A DNA stretch of 64,000 bases from Streptomyces sp. NBC_00708. GTDB taxonomy: Bacteria > Actinomycetota > Actinomycetes > Streptomycetales > Streptomycetaceae. The DNA lies in contig CP108997.1 of the NCBI GenBank assembly GCA_036226585.1, positions 1,612,001 to 1,676,000 on the forward strand, written 5' to 3'. Position 1 is the first letter of the stretch. The number at the start of each line of letters is the position of its first letter. This document shows, in pieces, positions 55,846-64,000 of the stretch. A model generated the notes under the pieces. It did not search any database, was not told the origin of the DNA, and saw nothing but the letters and a program-made list of their open reading frames with translations. The translations under genes and the position numbers were made by a program.

Positions 55846-57041
55846 GCGCCCCCGCGGCGCCGCCGCTGACCGGACTGCGGGTCGTCGATCTCGCCACGCT
55901 CTTCGCGGGGCCGCTCTGCGCGACGATGCTGGGCGACTTCGGCGCCGAGGTGATCAAGGTCGAGCATCCGACGCGCCCCGACCCCTCCCGGGGACACGGG
56001 CCCGCCAAGGACGGCATCGGTCTGTGGTGGAAGCTCCTCGGCCGCAACAAGCGCAATCTGACGCTCGACCTGTCCGCTCCGGAGGGCCGCGATCTGCTGC
56101 TGCGGCTCGCGGCGGACACCGATGTGATCATCGAGAACTTCCGGCCGGGCACGCTGGAGCGGTGGGGGCTGGGGCCCGATGAGCTGCACGCGGTCAACCC
56201 CCGGCTCGTGCTGGTGCGCGTCACGGGCTTCGGCCAGTTCGGCCCGTACTCCCACCGGCCGGGCTTCGGGACGCTCGCCGAGGCGATGAGCGGCTTCGCG
56301 GCGATCACCGGGGAGCCGGACGGGCCGCCGACCCTGCCGCCGTTCGGGCTGGCCGACTCCATCGCCGCGCTCGCCACGGCGTACGCGGTGATGGCGGCGC
56401 TGGCCGGCCGGGACCGCACCGGGGAGGGTCAGGTCGTCGACATGGCGATCATCGAGCCGATCCTGACCGTGCTCGGCCCGCAGCCGCTCTGGTACGACCA
56501 GTTGGGTTACGTACAGCCGCGCACCGGGAACCGGTCGCGCAACAACGCCCCGCGCAACACCTACCGCACCTCGGACGGGCAGTGGGTGGCGGTCTCCACC
56601 TCCGCGCAGTCCGTCGCGGAGCGGGTGATGCGGCTGGTCGGGCGGGCGGAGCTGATCGACGAGCCGTGGTTCGCCTCCGGCGCCACCCGCGCCGAGCACA
56701 GCGACGAGCTCGATGAGGCCGTCGGCCACTGGATCGCGCGGCACTCCCGGGAGGAGGCGCTGTCCGCGTTCGAGAAGGCGGAGGCCGCGATCGCGCCCAT
56801 CCATGACGTCCGGGACGTGATGGAGGACCCGCAGTACCGCGCGCTGGACTCGGTCACCGAGGTCGACGATCCGGAGCTGGGCCCGCTGCGGATGCAGAAC
56901 GTCCTCTTCCGCCTCTCCCGGACCCCGGGGGCGATCCGCTGGGCGGGCCGCCCGCACGGGGCCGACACCGAGGAGATCCTCACCGAGCTGGGGCTGAGCG
57001 GGCCCGAGATCTCGGCGCTGCGGGCGGAGCGGGTGCTGTGA
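55842..57041 (+). CDS. class III CoA-transferase (CaiB/BaiF)
   Basis: 399 residues from GTG 55842. GLRVVDLATLFAGPLCATMLGDFGAEVIKVE is the family N-terminus; nucleophile Asp172 in FGLADSIAALATAYA; RNKRNLTLDL is conserved. It transfers CoA between carboxylic acids through an aspartyl thioester. Overlaps the ribokinase by four bases and the lyase by four bases. Its substrate pair is unknown; pairing with a CitE-type lyase suggests dicarboxylic (citramalate/itaconate-like) chemistry. Confidence 0.92.
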   Translation: MSAPAAPPLTGLRVVDLATLFAGPLCATMLGDFGAEVIKVEHPTRPDPSRGHGPAKDGIGLWWKLLGRNKRNLTLDLSAPEGRDLLLRLAADTDVIIENFRPGTLERWGLGPDELHAVNPRLVLVRVTGFGQFGPYSHRPGFGTLAEAMSGFAAITGEPDGPPTLPPFGLADSIAALATAYAVMAALAGRDRTGEGQVVDMAIIEPILTVLGPQPLWYDQLGYVQPRTGNRSRNNAPRNTYRTSDGQWVAVSTSAQSVAERVMRLVGRAELIDEPWFASGATRAEHSDELDEAVGHWIARHSREEALSAFEKAEAAIAPIHDVRDVMEDPQYRALDSVTEVDDPELGPLRMQNVLFRLSRTPGAIRWAGRPHGADTEEILTELGLSGPEISALRAERVL

Positions 57042-57850
57042 ACGCGGCGGCCCCCCTCACCCTGCTGTATGTGCCAGGCGACCGGCCGGACGTGGTCCGC
57101 AAGGCCGCCGCCTCGGGGGCGGACGTGGTGATCGTCGACCTGGAGGACGCGGTCGCCCCCGACCGCAAGGAGTACGCCCGTTCGGCGACGGCGGAGCTGC
57201 TGGCCGACCCGCCGTCCGCCACGGCGCCGCCGGTGCATGTCCGGGTCAACGACGAGGCGGACGTCCTGGCCCTGGCCGGGCTGCCGGGGCTCGGCGGGCT
57301 GCGGCTGCCGAAGATCACCCACGCCGCGTCCGTGCACCACATCGCGGCGCTGGCCCCCGGGGTCGCCCTCTGCCCGCTGCTGGAGTCGGCCCTCGGTATC
57401 GAGCACGCGTACTCGGTGGCCTCCGCACACCCCCAGGTCCGCGCCATCGCCCTGGGCGAGGCGGACCTCCGCGCCGATCTGGGCGTACGGGAGGACGCGG
57501 GGCTCGACTGGTCGCGCAGCCGGGTGGTGGTCGCGGCCCGCGCGGCCGGTCTGGCGCCGCCCACGCAGTCGGTGTTCGCGGACGTCCGGGACCTGGACGG
57601 CCTCTGGTCCTCCTGCGCCCACGGCCGGGCGCTGGGCTTCCTGGGCCGGGCGGCGATCCACCCCCGCCAGCTCCCGGTGATCGAACGCGCCTTCCGCCCG
57701 ACGCCGCAGGAGGTCGAGGCTGCCTGGGAGATCGTCGAAGCGGCCCGCGAGCAGGCGGGAGCGCAGGCCCTCCCGGACGGCCGCTTCGTCGACGCGGCGG
57801 TGGTCGCGCAAGCGCGGCGGACGCTGGCGCTGGCCCAACGAAAGCGGTGA
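57038..57850 (+). CDS. HpcH/HpaI or CitE-like CoA-ester lyase
   Basis: 270 residues from GTG 57038, overlapping the CoA-transferase (GTGA). LLYVPGDRPDVVRKAAASGADVVIVDLEDAV is the CitE start, with the metal acids in LLESALGIEHAY and GEADLRADLG. These enzymes cleave citryl-, malyl- or citramalyl-CoA. Last of the seven-gene operon. Confidence 0.9.
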   Translation: MNAAAPLTLLYVPGDRPDVVRKAAASGADVVIVDLEDAVAPDRKEYARSATAELLADPPSATAPPVHVRVNDEADVLALAGLPGLGGLRLPKITHAASVHHIAALAPGVALCPLLESALGIEHAYSVASAHPQVRAIALGEADLRADLGVREDAGLDWSRSRVVVAARAAGLAPPTQSVFADVRDLDGLWSSCAHGRALGFLGRAAIHPRQLPVIERAFRPTPQEVEAAWEIVEAAREQAGAQALPDGRFVDAAVVAQARRTLALAQRKR

Positions 57851-57867
57851 CCTGGCCCCCGTCCCAC

Positions 57868-58115
57868 CGCTTTGTCCTCAAGCGCCGGACAGGCTGAATG
57901 TCCGCCGCACCGCTTGTCCTCAATCGCCGGACGGCTGGATTTCCACCACACCGCTTGTCCTCAATCGCCGGACGGCTGGATTTCCACCACACCGCTTGTC
58001 CTCAATCGCCGGACGGCTGGATTTCCACCGCACCGCTTGTCCTCAATCGCCGGACGGCTGGATTTCCACCGCACCGCTTGTCCTCAATCGCCGGACGGCT
58101 GGATTTCCACCGCAC
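57868..58115. repeat. 41-bp tandem repeat array
   Basis: Five 41-bp units start at 57911, 57952, 57993, 58034 and 58075 with CGCTTGTCCTCAATCGCC, each differing by one or two bases. A diverged sixth copy begins at 57868 (period 43). The core is the same CTCAATCGCCGGAC sequence found at three other sites in this window. Confidence 0.92.
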
Positions 58116-58160
58116 CGCCCACCTCAGCCGGCGGAGCCGCTTCAACGGCGATCAGCCACC

Positions 58161-58234
58161 TCAAGCCCGTCCGGCGCTTGAGGACACGCCCCACGGACCG
58201 GGCCAATTCAAGCCCGTCCGGCGATTGAGGACAC
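58161..58234. repeat. two inverted copies of the dispersed repeat
   Basis: TCAAGCCCGTCCGGCG at 58161 and 58208, each followed by C/A-TTGAGGACA. These are the reverse complement of the element in the tandem array to the left. Confidence 0.85.
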
Positions 58235-58248
58235 CCCACGACGGCGAA

Positions 58249-58273
58249 GGGGCCGCCGGAATCCGGCGGCCCC
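58249..58273. terminator. terminator after lgt
   Basis: GGGGCCGCCGGA (58249-58260) and TCCGGCGGCCCC (58262-58273) form a 12-bp palindromic stem. It lies 21 bases beyond the lgt stop and also faces the end of the seven-gene operon. Confidence 0.8.
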
Positions 58274-58294
58274 TCACCCAGCTAGCGCGCGGCG

Positions 58295-59239
58295 TCAGCC
58301 CTTGGCCGCCTCAGCCGTACCGTCCGCCTTCGGCGCATCCGCATCCGCATCCGCATCCGCCTCCGGGGCCTCGGCCTCGTCGGAGGCATCCGCCTCGTCG
58401 CCCTCGGGCTCGTCCGATGCCTCCGGCGCCTGCGGCTCGACGATCTCCTCGCGCCCCGGCCGTACCTTCGCCGAGATCACGATGTACGCCACCGCCAGCA
58501 CGAACACGATCAGCGCGGTCCACACGTTCAGCCGCAGGCCCAGGATGTGGTGGGCCTCATCGACACGCATGTACTCGATCCACGCGCGCCCCGCGCAGTA
58601 CGCCGCGACGTACAGCGCGAACGCCCGCCCGTGCCCGAGCTTGAAGCGGCGGTCGGCCCAGACCACCAGGAGCGCCACACCGACGCACCACAGCGACTCG
58701 TACAGGAAGGTCGGGTGATAAGTGCCGGCCACCCGGTTCGGGCCCTCGCTGATCTTCAGCGCCCACGGGACGTCGGTCGCCTTGCCGTACAGCTCCTGGT
58801 TGAACCAGTTGCCCCAGCGGCCGCACGCCTGGGCGAGGGCGATGCCGGGGGCGAGCGCGTCGGCCCAGGCGGGCAGCGGAATCCCGCGACGGCGGCAGCC
58901 GATCCAGGCACCGACCGCGCCCAGCGCGATCGCTCCCCAGATACCGAGGCCGCCCTGCCAGATCTTGAAGGCGTCGACCCAGTCCTCACCGTCCTTGAAG
59001 TACAGCTGGTAGTCGGTGATGACGTGGTAGAGCCGGCCGCCGACAAGCCCGAAGGGCACGGCCCAGACGGCGATGTCGGCAACAGTGCCGGCGGTGCCTC
59101 CTCGGGCGACCCAGCGCTTGTTGCCGAACCAGACGGCGACGAAGACACCGATGATGATGCAGAACGCGTAGCCGCGGAGCGGGATCGGTCCGAGATCGAT
59201 CACGCCGGTCGACGGGCTGGGAATGTAGGCAAGGTTCAT
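58295..59239 (-). CDS. lgt: prolipoprotein diacylglyceryl transferase
   Basis: 314 residues. Seven membrane segments and the Lgt signature GRWGNWFNQELYG. It transfers diacylglycerol from phosphatidylglycerol to the lipobox Cys of prelipoproteins such as LivK. The last ~55 residues are an acidic Ala/Asp/Glu/Pro extension (beyond VRPGREEI) not found in E. coli Lgt. It is partly built of a hexanucleotide repeat (GCATCC, 58335-58358). Confidence 0.95.
   Translation of the reverse strand: MNLAYIPSPSTGVIDLGPIPLRGYAFCIIIGVFVAVWFGNKRWVARGGTAGTVADIAVWAVPFGLVGGRLYHVITDYQLYFKDGEDWVDAFKIWQGGLGIWGAIALGAVGAWIGCRRRGIPLPAWADALAPGIALAQACGRWGNWFNQELYGKATDVPWALKISEGPNRVAGTYHPTFLYESLWCVGVALLVVWADRRFKLGHGRAFALYVAAYCAGRAWIEYMRVDEAHHILGLRLNVWTALIVFVLAVAYIVISAKVRPGREEIVEPQAPEASDEPEGDEADASDEAEAPEADADADADAPKADGTAEAAKG
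58335..58358. repeat. hexanucleotide repeat in the lgt tail
   Basis: Four exact copies of GCATCC, then GCCTCC. It encodes Ala-Asp repeats on the minus strand. Confidence 0.85.
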
Positions 59240-59356
59240 GACAGCGTCGACGCTACCTTGCCGGGCGGGAGGTACGGCAACCCACCCGGCAACGTCTGGG
59301 TAACGAGCGGGTCATCGATTCCCCCGACCGGCCCTGTTCCTGCCTGCTCCCGGGCC

Positions 59357-60175
59357 CTACGACGCGGGCGTCGCGGTGCCCGGCTTCTTGCCCTTGTTGG
59401 CCTCGGCGACCCACTTCTTCAGGTTGGCCACGGTGATCGCCTCGTCACCCTTCTTCGGGAAGATCGACTCCCCGTTGAGCAGCGCGGTGGGCGTCCCCTG
59501 GAAGCCGCCGTCGCTGAAGGCCTTGTTCGACTTCTCCACCCAGGTGTCGTGCTTGCCGTCCTCGACGCAGCTGCGGAATCCGGGCGTGTCCAGCCCGTCG
59601 ACCTTCTTGGCGAGGTCGATCAGCTTGTCGTTGTCGCCGAAGGCGTCGTCGGTCTCCGGCGGCTGGTTGCGGTACAGCACGTCGTGGTAGGCGGAGAACT
59701 TGCCGGCGTCCTGCGCGCAGGCCGCCGCGTTGGCCGCCTTCAGGGAGCCGCTGCCGCCCATGTTGCCGTCGATGATCGTCGCGAGGTGGTAGTCGACCTT
59801 GATCTGGCCGCTGCGCTCCATCTCGTGGATCGTGTCGCGGAACGCGTTCTCGAACTGGGCGCAGACCGGGCAGCGGAAGTCCTCCCAGATCGTGAGGGTG
59901 GACGGGGCGTCGTCCGCGCCGACCCTGATGGCCAGGGCGTCCTTGCCGGTCGCGCCGGACGGTGCCACGGCGGGCCCGGACGCCTTGGACTTGTCGCTCT
60001 TGCCGTCGGTGTTCGCCGCGATCACACCGACGACGGCGGCCAGGCCCAGCACCCCGACCACGGCCGTGGACACGATCAGCGTCCGGCGCCGGCGGTCGCG
60101 CGCCTTCGCCTGCTCGCGCTGCTGGATCAGCCGGTCTCGCGCGGCCCTCTTACCCTGTTCGTTCTTCTCGCTCAC
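59357..60175 (-). CDS. membrane-anchored DsbA-like thioredoxin-fold protein
   Basis: 272 residues from GTG 60175. A charged cytosolic N-terminus (EKNEQGKRAARDRLIQQREQ), one membrane segment about 33-55, a linker, then a DsbA/thioredoxin domain with redox CPVC (Cys102, Cys105) in EDFRCPVCAQFEN and a second conserved pair Cys in AACAQDAG and SCVEDGK. It should promote disulfide formation or reduction outside the membrane. It lies between trpA and lgt in the same direction. Confidence 0.88.
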   Translation of the reverse strand: MSEKNEQGKRAARDRLIQQREQAKARDRRRRTLIVSTAVVGVLGLAAVVGVIAANTDGKSDKSKASGPAVAPSGATGKDALAIRVGADDAPSTLTIWEDFRCPVCAQFENAFRDTIHEMERSGQIKVDYHLATIIDGNMGGSGSLKAANAAACAQDAGKFSAYHDVLYRNQPPETDDAFGDNDKLIDLAKKVDGLDTPGFRSCVEDGKHDTWVEKSNKAFSDGGFQGTPTALLNGESIFPKKGDEAITVANLKKWVAEANKGKKPGTATPAS

Positions 60176-60189
60176 ACCGCGCAAACGAC

Positions 60190-60217
60190 CCGGGGAGGCA
60201 CTCGCGTGCCTCCCCGG
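60190..60217 (-). terminator. terminator of the trp operon
   Basis: CCGGGGAGGCAC (60190-60201) and GTGCCTCCCCGG (60206-60217), 12 bp with a TCGC loop, 33 bases after the trpA stop. Confidence 0.85.
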
Positions 60218-60250
60218 ACCGAGGTCCACCCGTTCGGGTTACCCCAGGTG

Positions 60251-61063
60251 TCAGCGCTTTCGAACACCTTCGGCAAGGTCGGCCGCCAGCGAACGGACGG
60301 CCACAAGGCCGGCCGCCTCGTCGGGGGCGTCCAGCATCCGCTTGACGAACGCCGAGCCGACGATGACGCCGTCGGCGAAGCCGGCGACCTCCGCGGCCTG
60401 GGCGGCGTCGGACACGCCGAGGCCGACGCAGACCGGCAGCTCGGTGGTGGCGCGGGTACGCCGGACCAGATCCTGGGCCTGGGCGCCGACCGAGGCACGG
60501 GTGCCGGTGACGCCCATCAGGGACGCGGCGTAGACGAAGCCGGAGCCCGCGTCGGTGATGGTGGCGATCCGCTCGTCCTTGCTGCTGGGCGCGACGACGA
60601 AGACGGTGGCGAGGCCGTGCCGCCCGGCGTGCTCGCGCCACAGCGCGGACTCCTGGACCGGCAGGTCGGGCAGGATGCACCCGGCGCCGCCCGCCTCGGC
60701 CAGCTCGGCGGTGAAGCGCTCGACGCCGTACCGGTCGATCGGGTTCCAGTAGGTCATGACCAGGATCGGGGCCCCGGTCGCCTCGTGCGCCTCGCGCACC
60801 GTGCGCATCACGTCGGCGATCCGCACGCCACCGCGCAGCGCGATGTCGTCGGCGGTCTGGATGACCGGGCCGTCGAGCACGGGGTCGCTGTGCGGGAGCC
60901 CCACCTCGACGACGTCGGCGCCGCCCGCGACGACGGCCTTGATCGCCTCGATGCCGCCGTCGACGGTCGGGAATCCGGCGGGCAGGTACGCGATCAGCGC
61001 GGCCCGGTCCTCGGCCCGGGCGGCGGCGAGCGTGGTGTTCAGCAGCTCGATGTTGCCACTCAC
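60251..61063 (-). CDS. trpA: tryptophan synthase alpha chain
   Basis: 270 residues. Catalytic Glu53 and Asp64 in [22 protein letters not shown] motif, with GTRAS for indole-glycerol phosphate binding. It cleaves indole-3-glycerol phosphate to indole, which is channelled to TrpB. Overlaps trpB by four bases. Confidence 0.97.
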   Translation of the reverse strand: MSGNIELLNTTLAAARAEDRAALIAYLPAGFPTVDGGIEAIKAVVAGGADVVEVGLPHSDPVLDGPVIQTADDIALRGGVRIADVMRTVREAHEATGAPILVMTYWNPIDRYGVERFTAELAEAGGAGCILPDLPVQESALWREHAGRHGLATVFVVAPSSKDERIATITDAGSGFVYAASLMGVTGTRASVGAQAQDLVRRTRATTELPVCVGLGVSDAAQAAEVAGFADGVIVGSAFVKRMLDAPDEAAGLVAVRSLAADLAEGVRKR

Positions 61064-62346
61064 TGGACGTCCCCCTCGATCTCCGCGTTCCCGCTGTCGG
61101 CGTCGGCCTCGACGGCCGCGTCCGTGTCGTACAGCCCGAAGTAGCGGGCCGCCGTGTCCATGTCCTTGTCGCCGCGCCCGGACAGGTTGACCAGGATCAG
61201 CCCGTCCTTGCCCAGCTCCTTGCCGACCTCCAGGGCCCCGGCCAGCGCGTGCGCGCTCTCGATGGCCGGGATGATGCCCTCGGTGCGGGAGAGCAGGCGC
61301 AGGGCCTGCATGGCCGCGTCGTCGGTGACAGCGCGGTATTCGCCGCGGCCGATGTCCTTGAGGTACGCGTGCTCGGGGCCGATGCCCGGGTAGTCGAGAC
61401 CGGCCGAGATGGAGTACGGCTCGGTGATCTGGCCCTCGTCGTCCTGGAGGACGTAGCTGCGCGAGCCGTGCAGGATGCCGGGCTCGCCCGCGGTCAGGGT
61501 CGCCGCGTGCTCCCCCGTCTCCACGCCGTGTCCGGCGGGCTCGCAGCCGATGAGGCGGACGTCCGCGTCGGGCACGAAGGCGTGGAAGAGGCCGATGGCG
61601 TTGGAGCCGCCGCCGACGCAGGCCACGGCGGCGTCCGGCAGCCGGCCGGCCTGTTCCAGGATCTGCCGTCGGGCCTCCACGCCGATGACGCGGTGGAAGT
61701 CGCGGACCATCGCCGGGAAGGGGTGCGGGCCCGCGACCGTACCGAAGAGGTAGTGGGTGCGGTCCACGTTGGCGACCCAGTCGCGGAACGCCTCGTTGAT
61801 GGCGTCCTTGAGGGTGCGGGAGCCGGACTTCACGGCGATGACCTCGGCGCCGAGGATCCGCATCCGTGCCACGTTGAGCGCCTGGCGCTGGGTGTCGATC
61901 TCGCCCATGTAGATGGTGCAGTCGAGGCCGAAGAGGGCGCAGGCGGTCGCGGTGGCGACGCCGTGCTGGCCGGCTCCGGTCTCCGCGATCACCCGGGTCT
62001 TGCCCATGCGCCGGGTGAGCAGCGCCTGGCCCAGCACGTTGTTGATCTTGTGCGAGCCGGTGTGGTTGAGGTCCTCGCGCTTGAGGAAGACCCGGGCACC
62101 GCCGGCGTGCTCGGCGAAGCGGGGCACCTCGGTGAGGGCGCTCGGCCGGCCCGTGTAGTGGACCATCAGTTCGCCGAGCTCGGCGGCGAAGGCGGGGTCG
62201 GACTTGGCCTTCTCGTACTCGACGGCGACCTCGTCCACGGCGGCGACCAGCGCCTCCGGGATGAACTTTCCGCCGTACGCGCCGAAGTAGCCCTCGGCGC
62301 TGGGGATCAGACCCTCGGGGTCCGGAATGAAGAAGTCGGAAGACAT
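61060..62346 (-). CDS. trpB: tryptophan synthase beta chain
   Basis: 428 residues from ATG 62346 (GAGGAG upstream). PLP Lys100 in [17 protein letters not shown] phosphate loop. TrpB1 type. It condenses indole with serine. Confidence 0.97.
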   Translation of the reverse strand: MSSDFFIPDPEGLIPSAEGYFGAYGGKFIPEALVAAVDEVAVEYEKAKSDPAFAAELGELMVHYTGRPSALTEVPRFAEHAGGARVFLKREDLNHTGSHKINNVLGQALLTRRMGKTRVIAETGAGQHGVATATACALFGLDCTIYMGEIDTQRQALNVARMRILGAEVIAVKSGSRTLKDAINEAFRDWVANVDRTHYLFGTVAGPHPFPAMVRDFHRVIGVEARRQILEQAGRLPDAAVACVGGGSNAIGLFHAFVPDADVRLIGCEPAGHGVETGEHAATLTAGEPGILHGSRSYVLQDDEGQITEPYSISAGLDYPGIGPEHAYLKDIGRGEYRAVTDDAAMQALRLLSRTEGIIPAIESAHALAGALEVGKELGKDGLILVNLSGRGDKDMDTAARYFGLYDTDAAVEADADSGNAEIEGDVQ

Positions 62347-62497
62347 ACGGGACGTGCTCCTCGTGATGGCAGGGATGGCTTCACCGTCTGCGCCGCACGA
62401 GCGGAGCGCCGCCCCGGTCCGTGACCGGGGCGGTTGCGGCCGCATGCCATCGTGCGCCCTCGCGGGGCGGGTGGTGGTGCGGCGGCCGGGGCTCGCT

Positions 62498-62665
62498 CTA
62501 CAGCGCGGGCCCCGTGCGCCATCGCATGCCGTTGACCTGACCGGGCTCGGCACCGATCACGTACCGCACCCGCCGGCCGTGCACACGGCGTGCCGGAGCC
62601 CGGCAGCCGCGGTGCCACGAGGGCAGCGCGCAGCTCATCGGCTCGGGGTGCGGAAGGAGGGACAC
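62498..62665 (-). CDS. trpM: TrpM, small protein of the trp operon
   Basis: 55 residues from GTG 62665, seven bases after the trpC stop, with GAGG 11 bases upstream. Sequence [20 protein letters not shown], then an Arg-rich stretch, and [11 protein letters not shown]. Position between trpC and trpB matches trpM (SCO2038) of S. coelicolor, a small gene reported to affect tryptophan synthesis. No domain recognised; an internal ATG could also start translation. Confidence 0.72.
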   Translation of the reverse strand: MSLLPHPEPMSCALPSWHRGCRAPARRVHGRRVRYVIGAEPGQVNGMRWRTGPAL

Positions 62666-62672
62666 GGCCGGA

Positions 62673-63482
62673 TCAGCCTCGCCCGTGGCGCAGGGCCGGG
62701 TGGGCGCCGGCGGCGACCAGGTCGGCGACGGCGGCACGCGGGTCGCGGCCGGTGACCAGGGACTCGCCGACGAGCACGGCGTCCGCGCCGGCGTTGGCGT
62801 AGGCGATCAGGTCGTGCGGGCCGCGGACGCCGGACTCGGCGACCTTGACGATGTGGTCCGGGATCTCGGGGGCGACGCGCTCGAAGGTGGAGCGGTCGAC
62901 CTTGAGGTCCTTCAGGTTGCGCGCGTTGACGCCGATGATCCTGGCCCCGGCCTCGACGGCGCGCTCGGCCTCCTCCTCGTCGTGCGCCTCGACCAGCGGC
63001 GTCAGGCCGATGGACTCGGCGCGCTCGATGAGGGAGACCAGCGCCTCCTGTTCGAGGGCGGCGACGATCAGCAGCGCGAGGTCGGCGCCGTACGCGCGGG
63101 CCTCCCACAGCTGGTACGAGGTGACGATGAAGTCCTTGCGCAGGATCGGGATGTCGACCTTGGCGCGGACGGCCTCCAGGTCGGCCAGCGAGCCGCCGAA
63201 GCGGCGCTCCTCGGTGAGCACGGAGATGACGGATGCCCCGCCGGCCTCGTAGTCCGCGGCGAGCGCGGCCGGGTCGGCGATGGCGGCGAGCGCGCCCTTG
63301 GAGGGGCTGGAGCGCTTGACCTCGCAGATGACGGTCACGCCCTCGCCGCGCAGGGCGGCGACGCCGTCCTTGGCGCGGGGGGCGCGGGCGGCGCGTTCCT
63401 TGAGCTCGTCGAGGCTGACGCGCGCCTGCCGCTCCGCGAGGTCGGCGCGGACGCCGTCGATGATCTCGTCGAGCACACTCAC
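62673..63482 (-). CDS. trpC: indole-3-glycerol phosphate synthase
   Basis: 269 residues from GTG 63482 (AAGGGGG upstream). [10 protein letters not shown] with catalytic Lys56 and Glu54, LRKDFI lysine, and the C-terminal NARNLKD and ESGV phosphate loops. It makes indole-glycerol phosphate from carboxyphenylamino-deoxyribulose phosphate. First gene of trpCMBA. Confidence 0.97.
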   Translation of the reverse strand: MSVLDEIIDGVRADLAERQARVSLDELKERAARAPRAKDGVAALRGEGVTVICEVKRSSPSKGALAAIADPAALAADYEAGGASVISVLTEERRFGGSLADLEAVRAKVDIPILRKDFIVTSYQLWEARAYGADLALLIVAALEQEALVSLIERAESIGLTPLVEAHDEEEAERAVEAGARIIGVNARNLKDLKVDRSTFERVAPEIPDHIVKVAESGVRGPHDLIAYANAGADAVLVGESLVTGRDPRAAVADLVAAGAHPALRHGRG

Positions 63483-63609
63483 GCGAGCGGCCCCCTTCCG
63501 GAGCGGTGACAAAGAAACGTAACAGGCCACAGGATCAGCCACTCCGATGGTATCCGCAGGAGAGCGCTGGGCCCGCATCCGGCCACCGGGTGTCCCACTA
63601 CCTGGGACT

Positions 63610-64000
63610 TCACGGGGCGAGTGCCGATCCGAAGGGCAGGTTCCGGACGACGGTGAAGATCAGCAGGACGGCTCCGATCCCCCACCAGTGCACCGGCCGC
63701 AGGGCGATCCGCAGGGGCTTGCCGCGGACCTCGCGGACCAGCCAGACGGTCCACAGGACGGCGAAGATCCCGTAGCCGACGACGGCCAGGGCGTTGGCGC
63801 CGAAGGCGGCGGCCAGGTCGCCGTGGGCGAAGGCGTGGGCGCTGCGGAGGCCGCCGCAGCCGGGGCAGTAGACGCCGGCGAAACGCAGCATCGGGCAGAC
63901 GGGGTAGTGGCCCGGCTGGTTCGGGTCGACGGTGGCGACGTAGCCGAAGGCCCCGACGACGGCGGCCAGCACCCCGGCCGGGGTGGCGATCCGGCGCAGC
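63610..64000 (-). CDS. DUF2752 membrane protein, 5' end outside the window
   Basis: Open to the window end; 129 or more residues. [27 protein letters not shown] is the DUF2752 signature (Cys-x2-Cys-Gly), with two to three membrane segments. Function unknown; its position upstream of trpC is conserved in streptomycetes as I recall. Confidence 0.85.
   Translation of the reverse strand, partial: LRRIATPAGVLAAVVGAFGYVATVDPNQPGHYPVCPMLRFAGVYCPGCGGLRSAHAFAHGDLAAAFGANALAVVGYGIFAVLWTVWLVREVRGKPLRIALRPVHWWGIGAVLLIFTVVRNLPFGSALAP

Noticed and set aside
57868..58115. CRISPR array
   Set aside because: The 41-bp units are tandem with no variable spacers and belong to a dispersed intergenic repeat family.

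Overview
The window is a stretch of a Streptomyces-type actinobacterial chromosome. Supporting signs are very high GC with G or C at almost every third codon position, many GTG starts with 4-nt stop/start overlaps (GTGA, ATGA), and typical families (ANTAR response regulator after a liv operon, gltBD, lgt, trpC-trpM-trpB-trpA, a small cold-shock protein). From memory, the order liv / ANTAR regulator / pyruvate kinase at the left and gltBD / ADP-ribosylglycohydrolases / lgt / trp at the right resembles the S. coelicolor chromosome around SCO2007-SCO2041. This was not checked by alignment.

Layout. 1-2.1 kb: the 3' end of a molybdopterin oxidoreductase and a hotdog thioesterase. 2.7-8.4 kb: a complete branched-chain amino acid ABC importer (livK, H, M, G, F) with a strong hairpin between livK and livH. 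8.4-12.4 kb: an ANTAR response regulator, tRNA-Leu(CAA) with its terminator, an HTH-LAGLIDADG protein of lower GC, pyruvate kinase and a SIMPL protein. 12.7-20.1 kb: a Tat-exported 5'-nucleotidase, an orphan siderophore-type decarboxylase/N-hydroxylase pair and aminopeptidase N.

20.2-33.1 kb is an accessory catabolic island. It has a MarR regulator, eleven genes on the minus strand (Rieske oxygenase, small helical protein, reductase, ThDP enzyme, two SDRs, cupin, alpha/beta hydrolase, AspDH-like protein, extradiol-type dioxygenase, aldehyde dehydrogenase) and a divergent MFS transporter. Related AGGGCT(T)AA elements lie over the marR, aldehyde dehydrogenase and MFS promoters, which suggests one regulon. 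A pair of 61-bp direct repeats brackets five of the genes.

33.1-42.4 kb: chorismate mutase, a divergent AraC regulator/GH35 beta-galactosidase pair with a 21-bp-spaced direct repeat between them, a zincin with a zinc ribbon, DEAD-box helicase and cold-shock protein, a PPOX-type protein, a zinc-finger rhomboid protease and an anion-permease-like transporter. 42.5-49.6 kb: gltD, gltB and a VIT-family metal transporter.

49.9-57.9 kb is the most unusual block. Seven overlapping genes encode four divergent ADP-ribosylglycohydrolase-like proteins, a ribokinase, a class III CoA-transferase and a CitE/HpcH-type lyase. It reads as one translationally coupled pathway of unknown substrate. A 41-bp tandem repeat array and a terminator separate it from lgt, a DsbA-like membrane-anchored thioredoxin, trpA, trpB, trpM, trpC and a DUF2752 protein cut by the window end.
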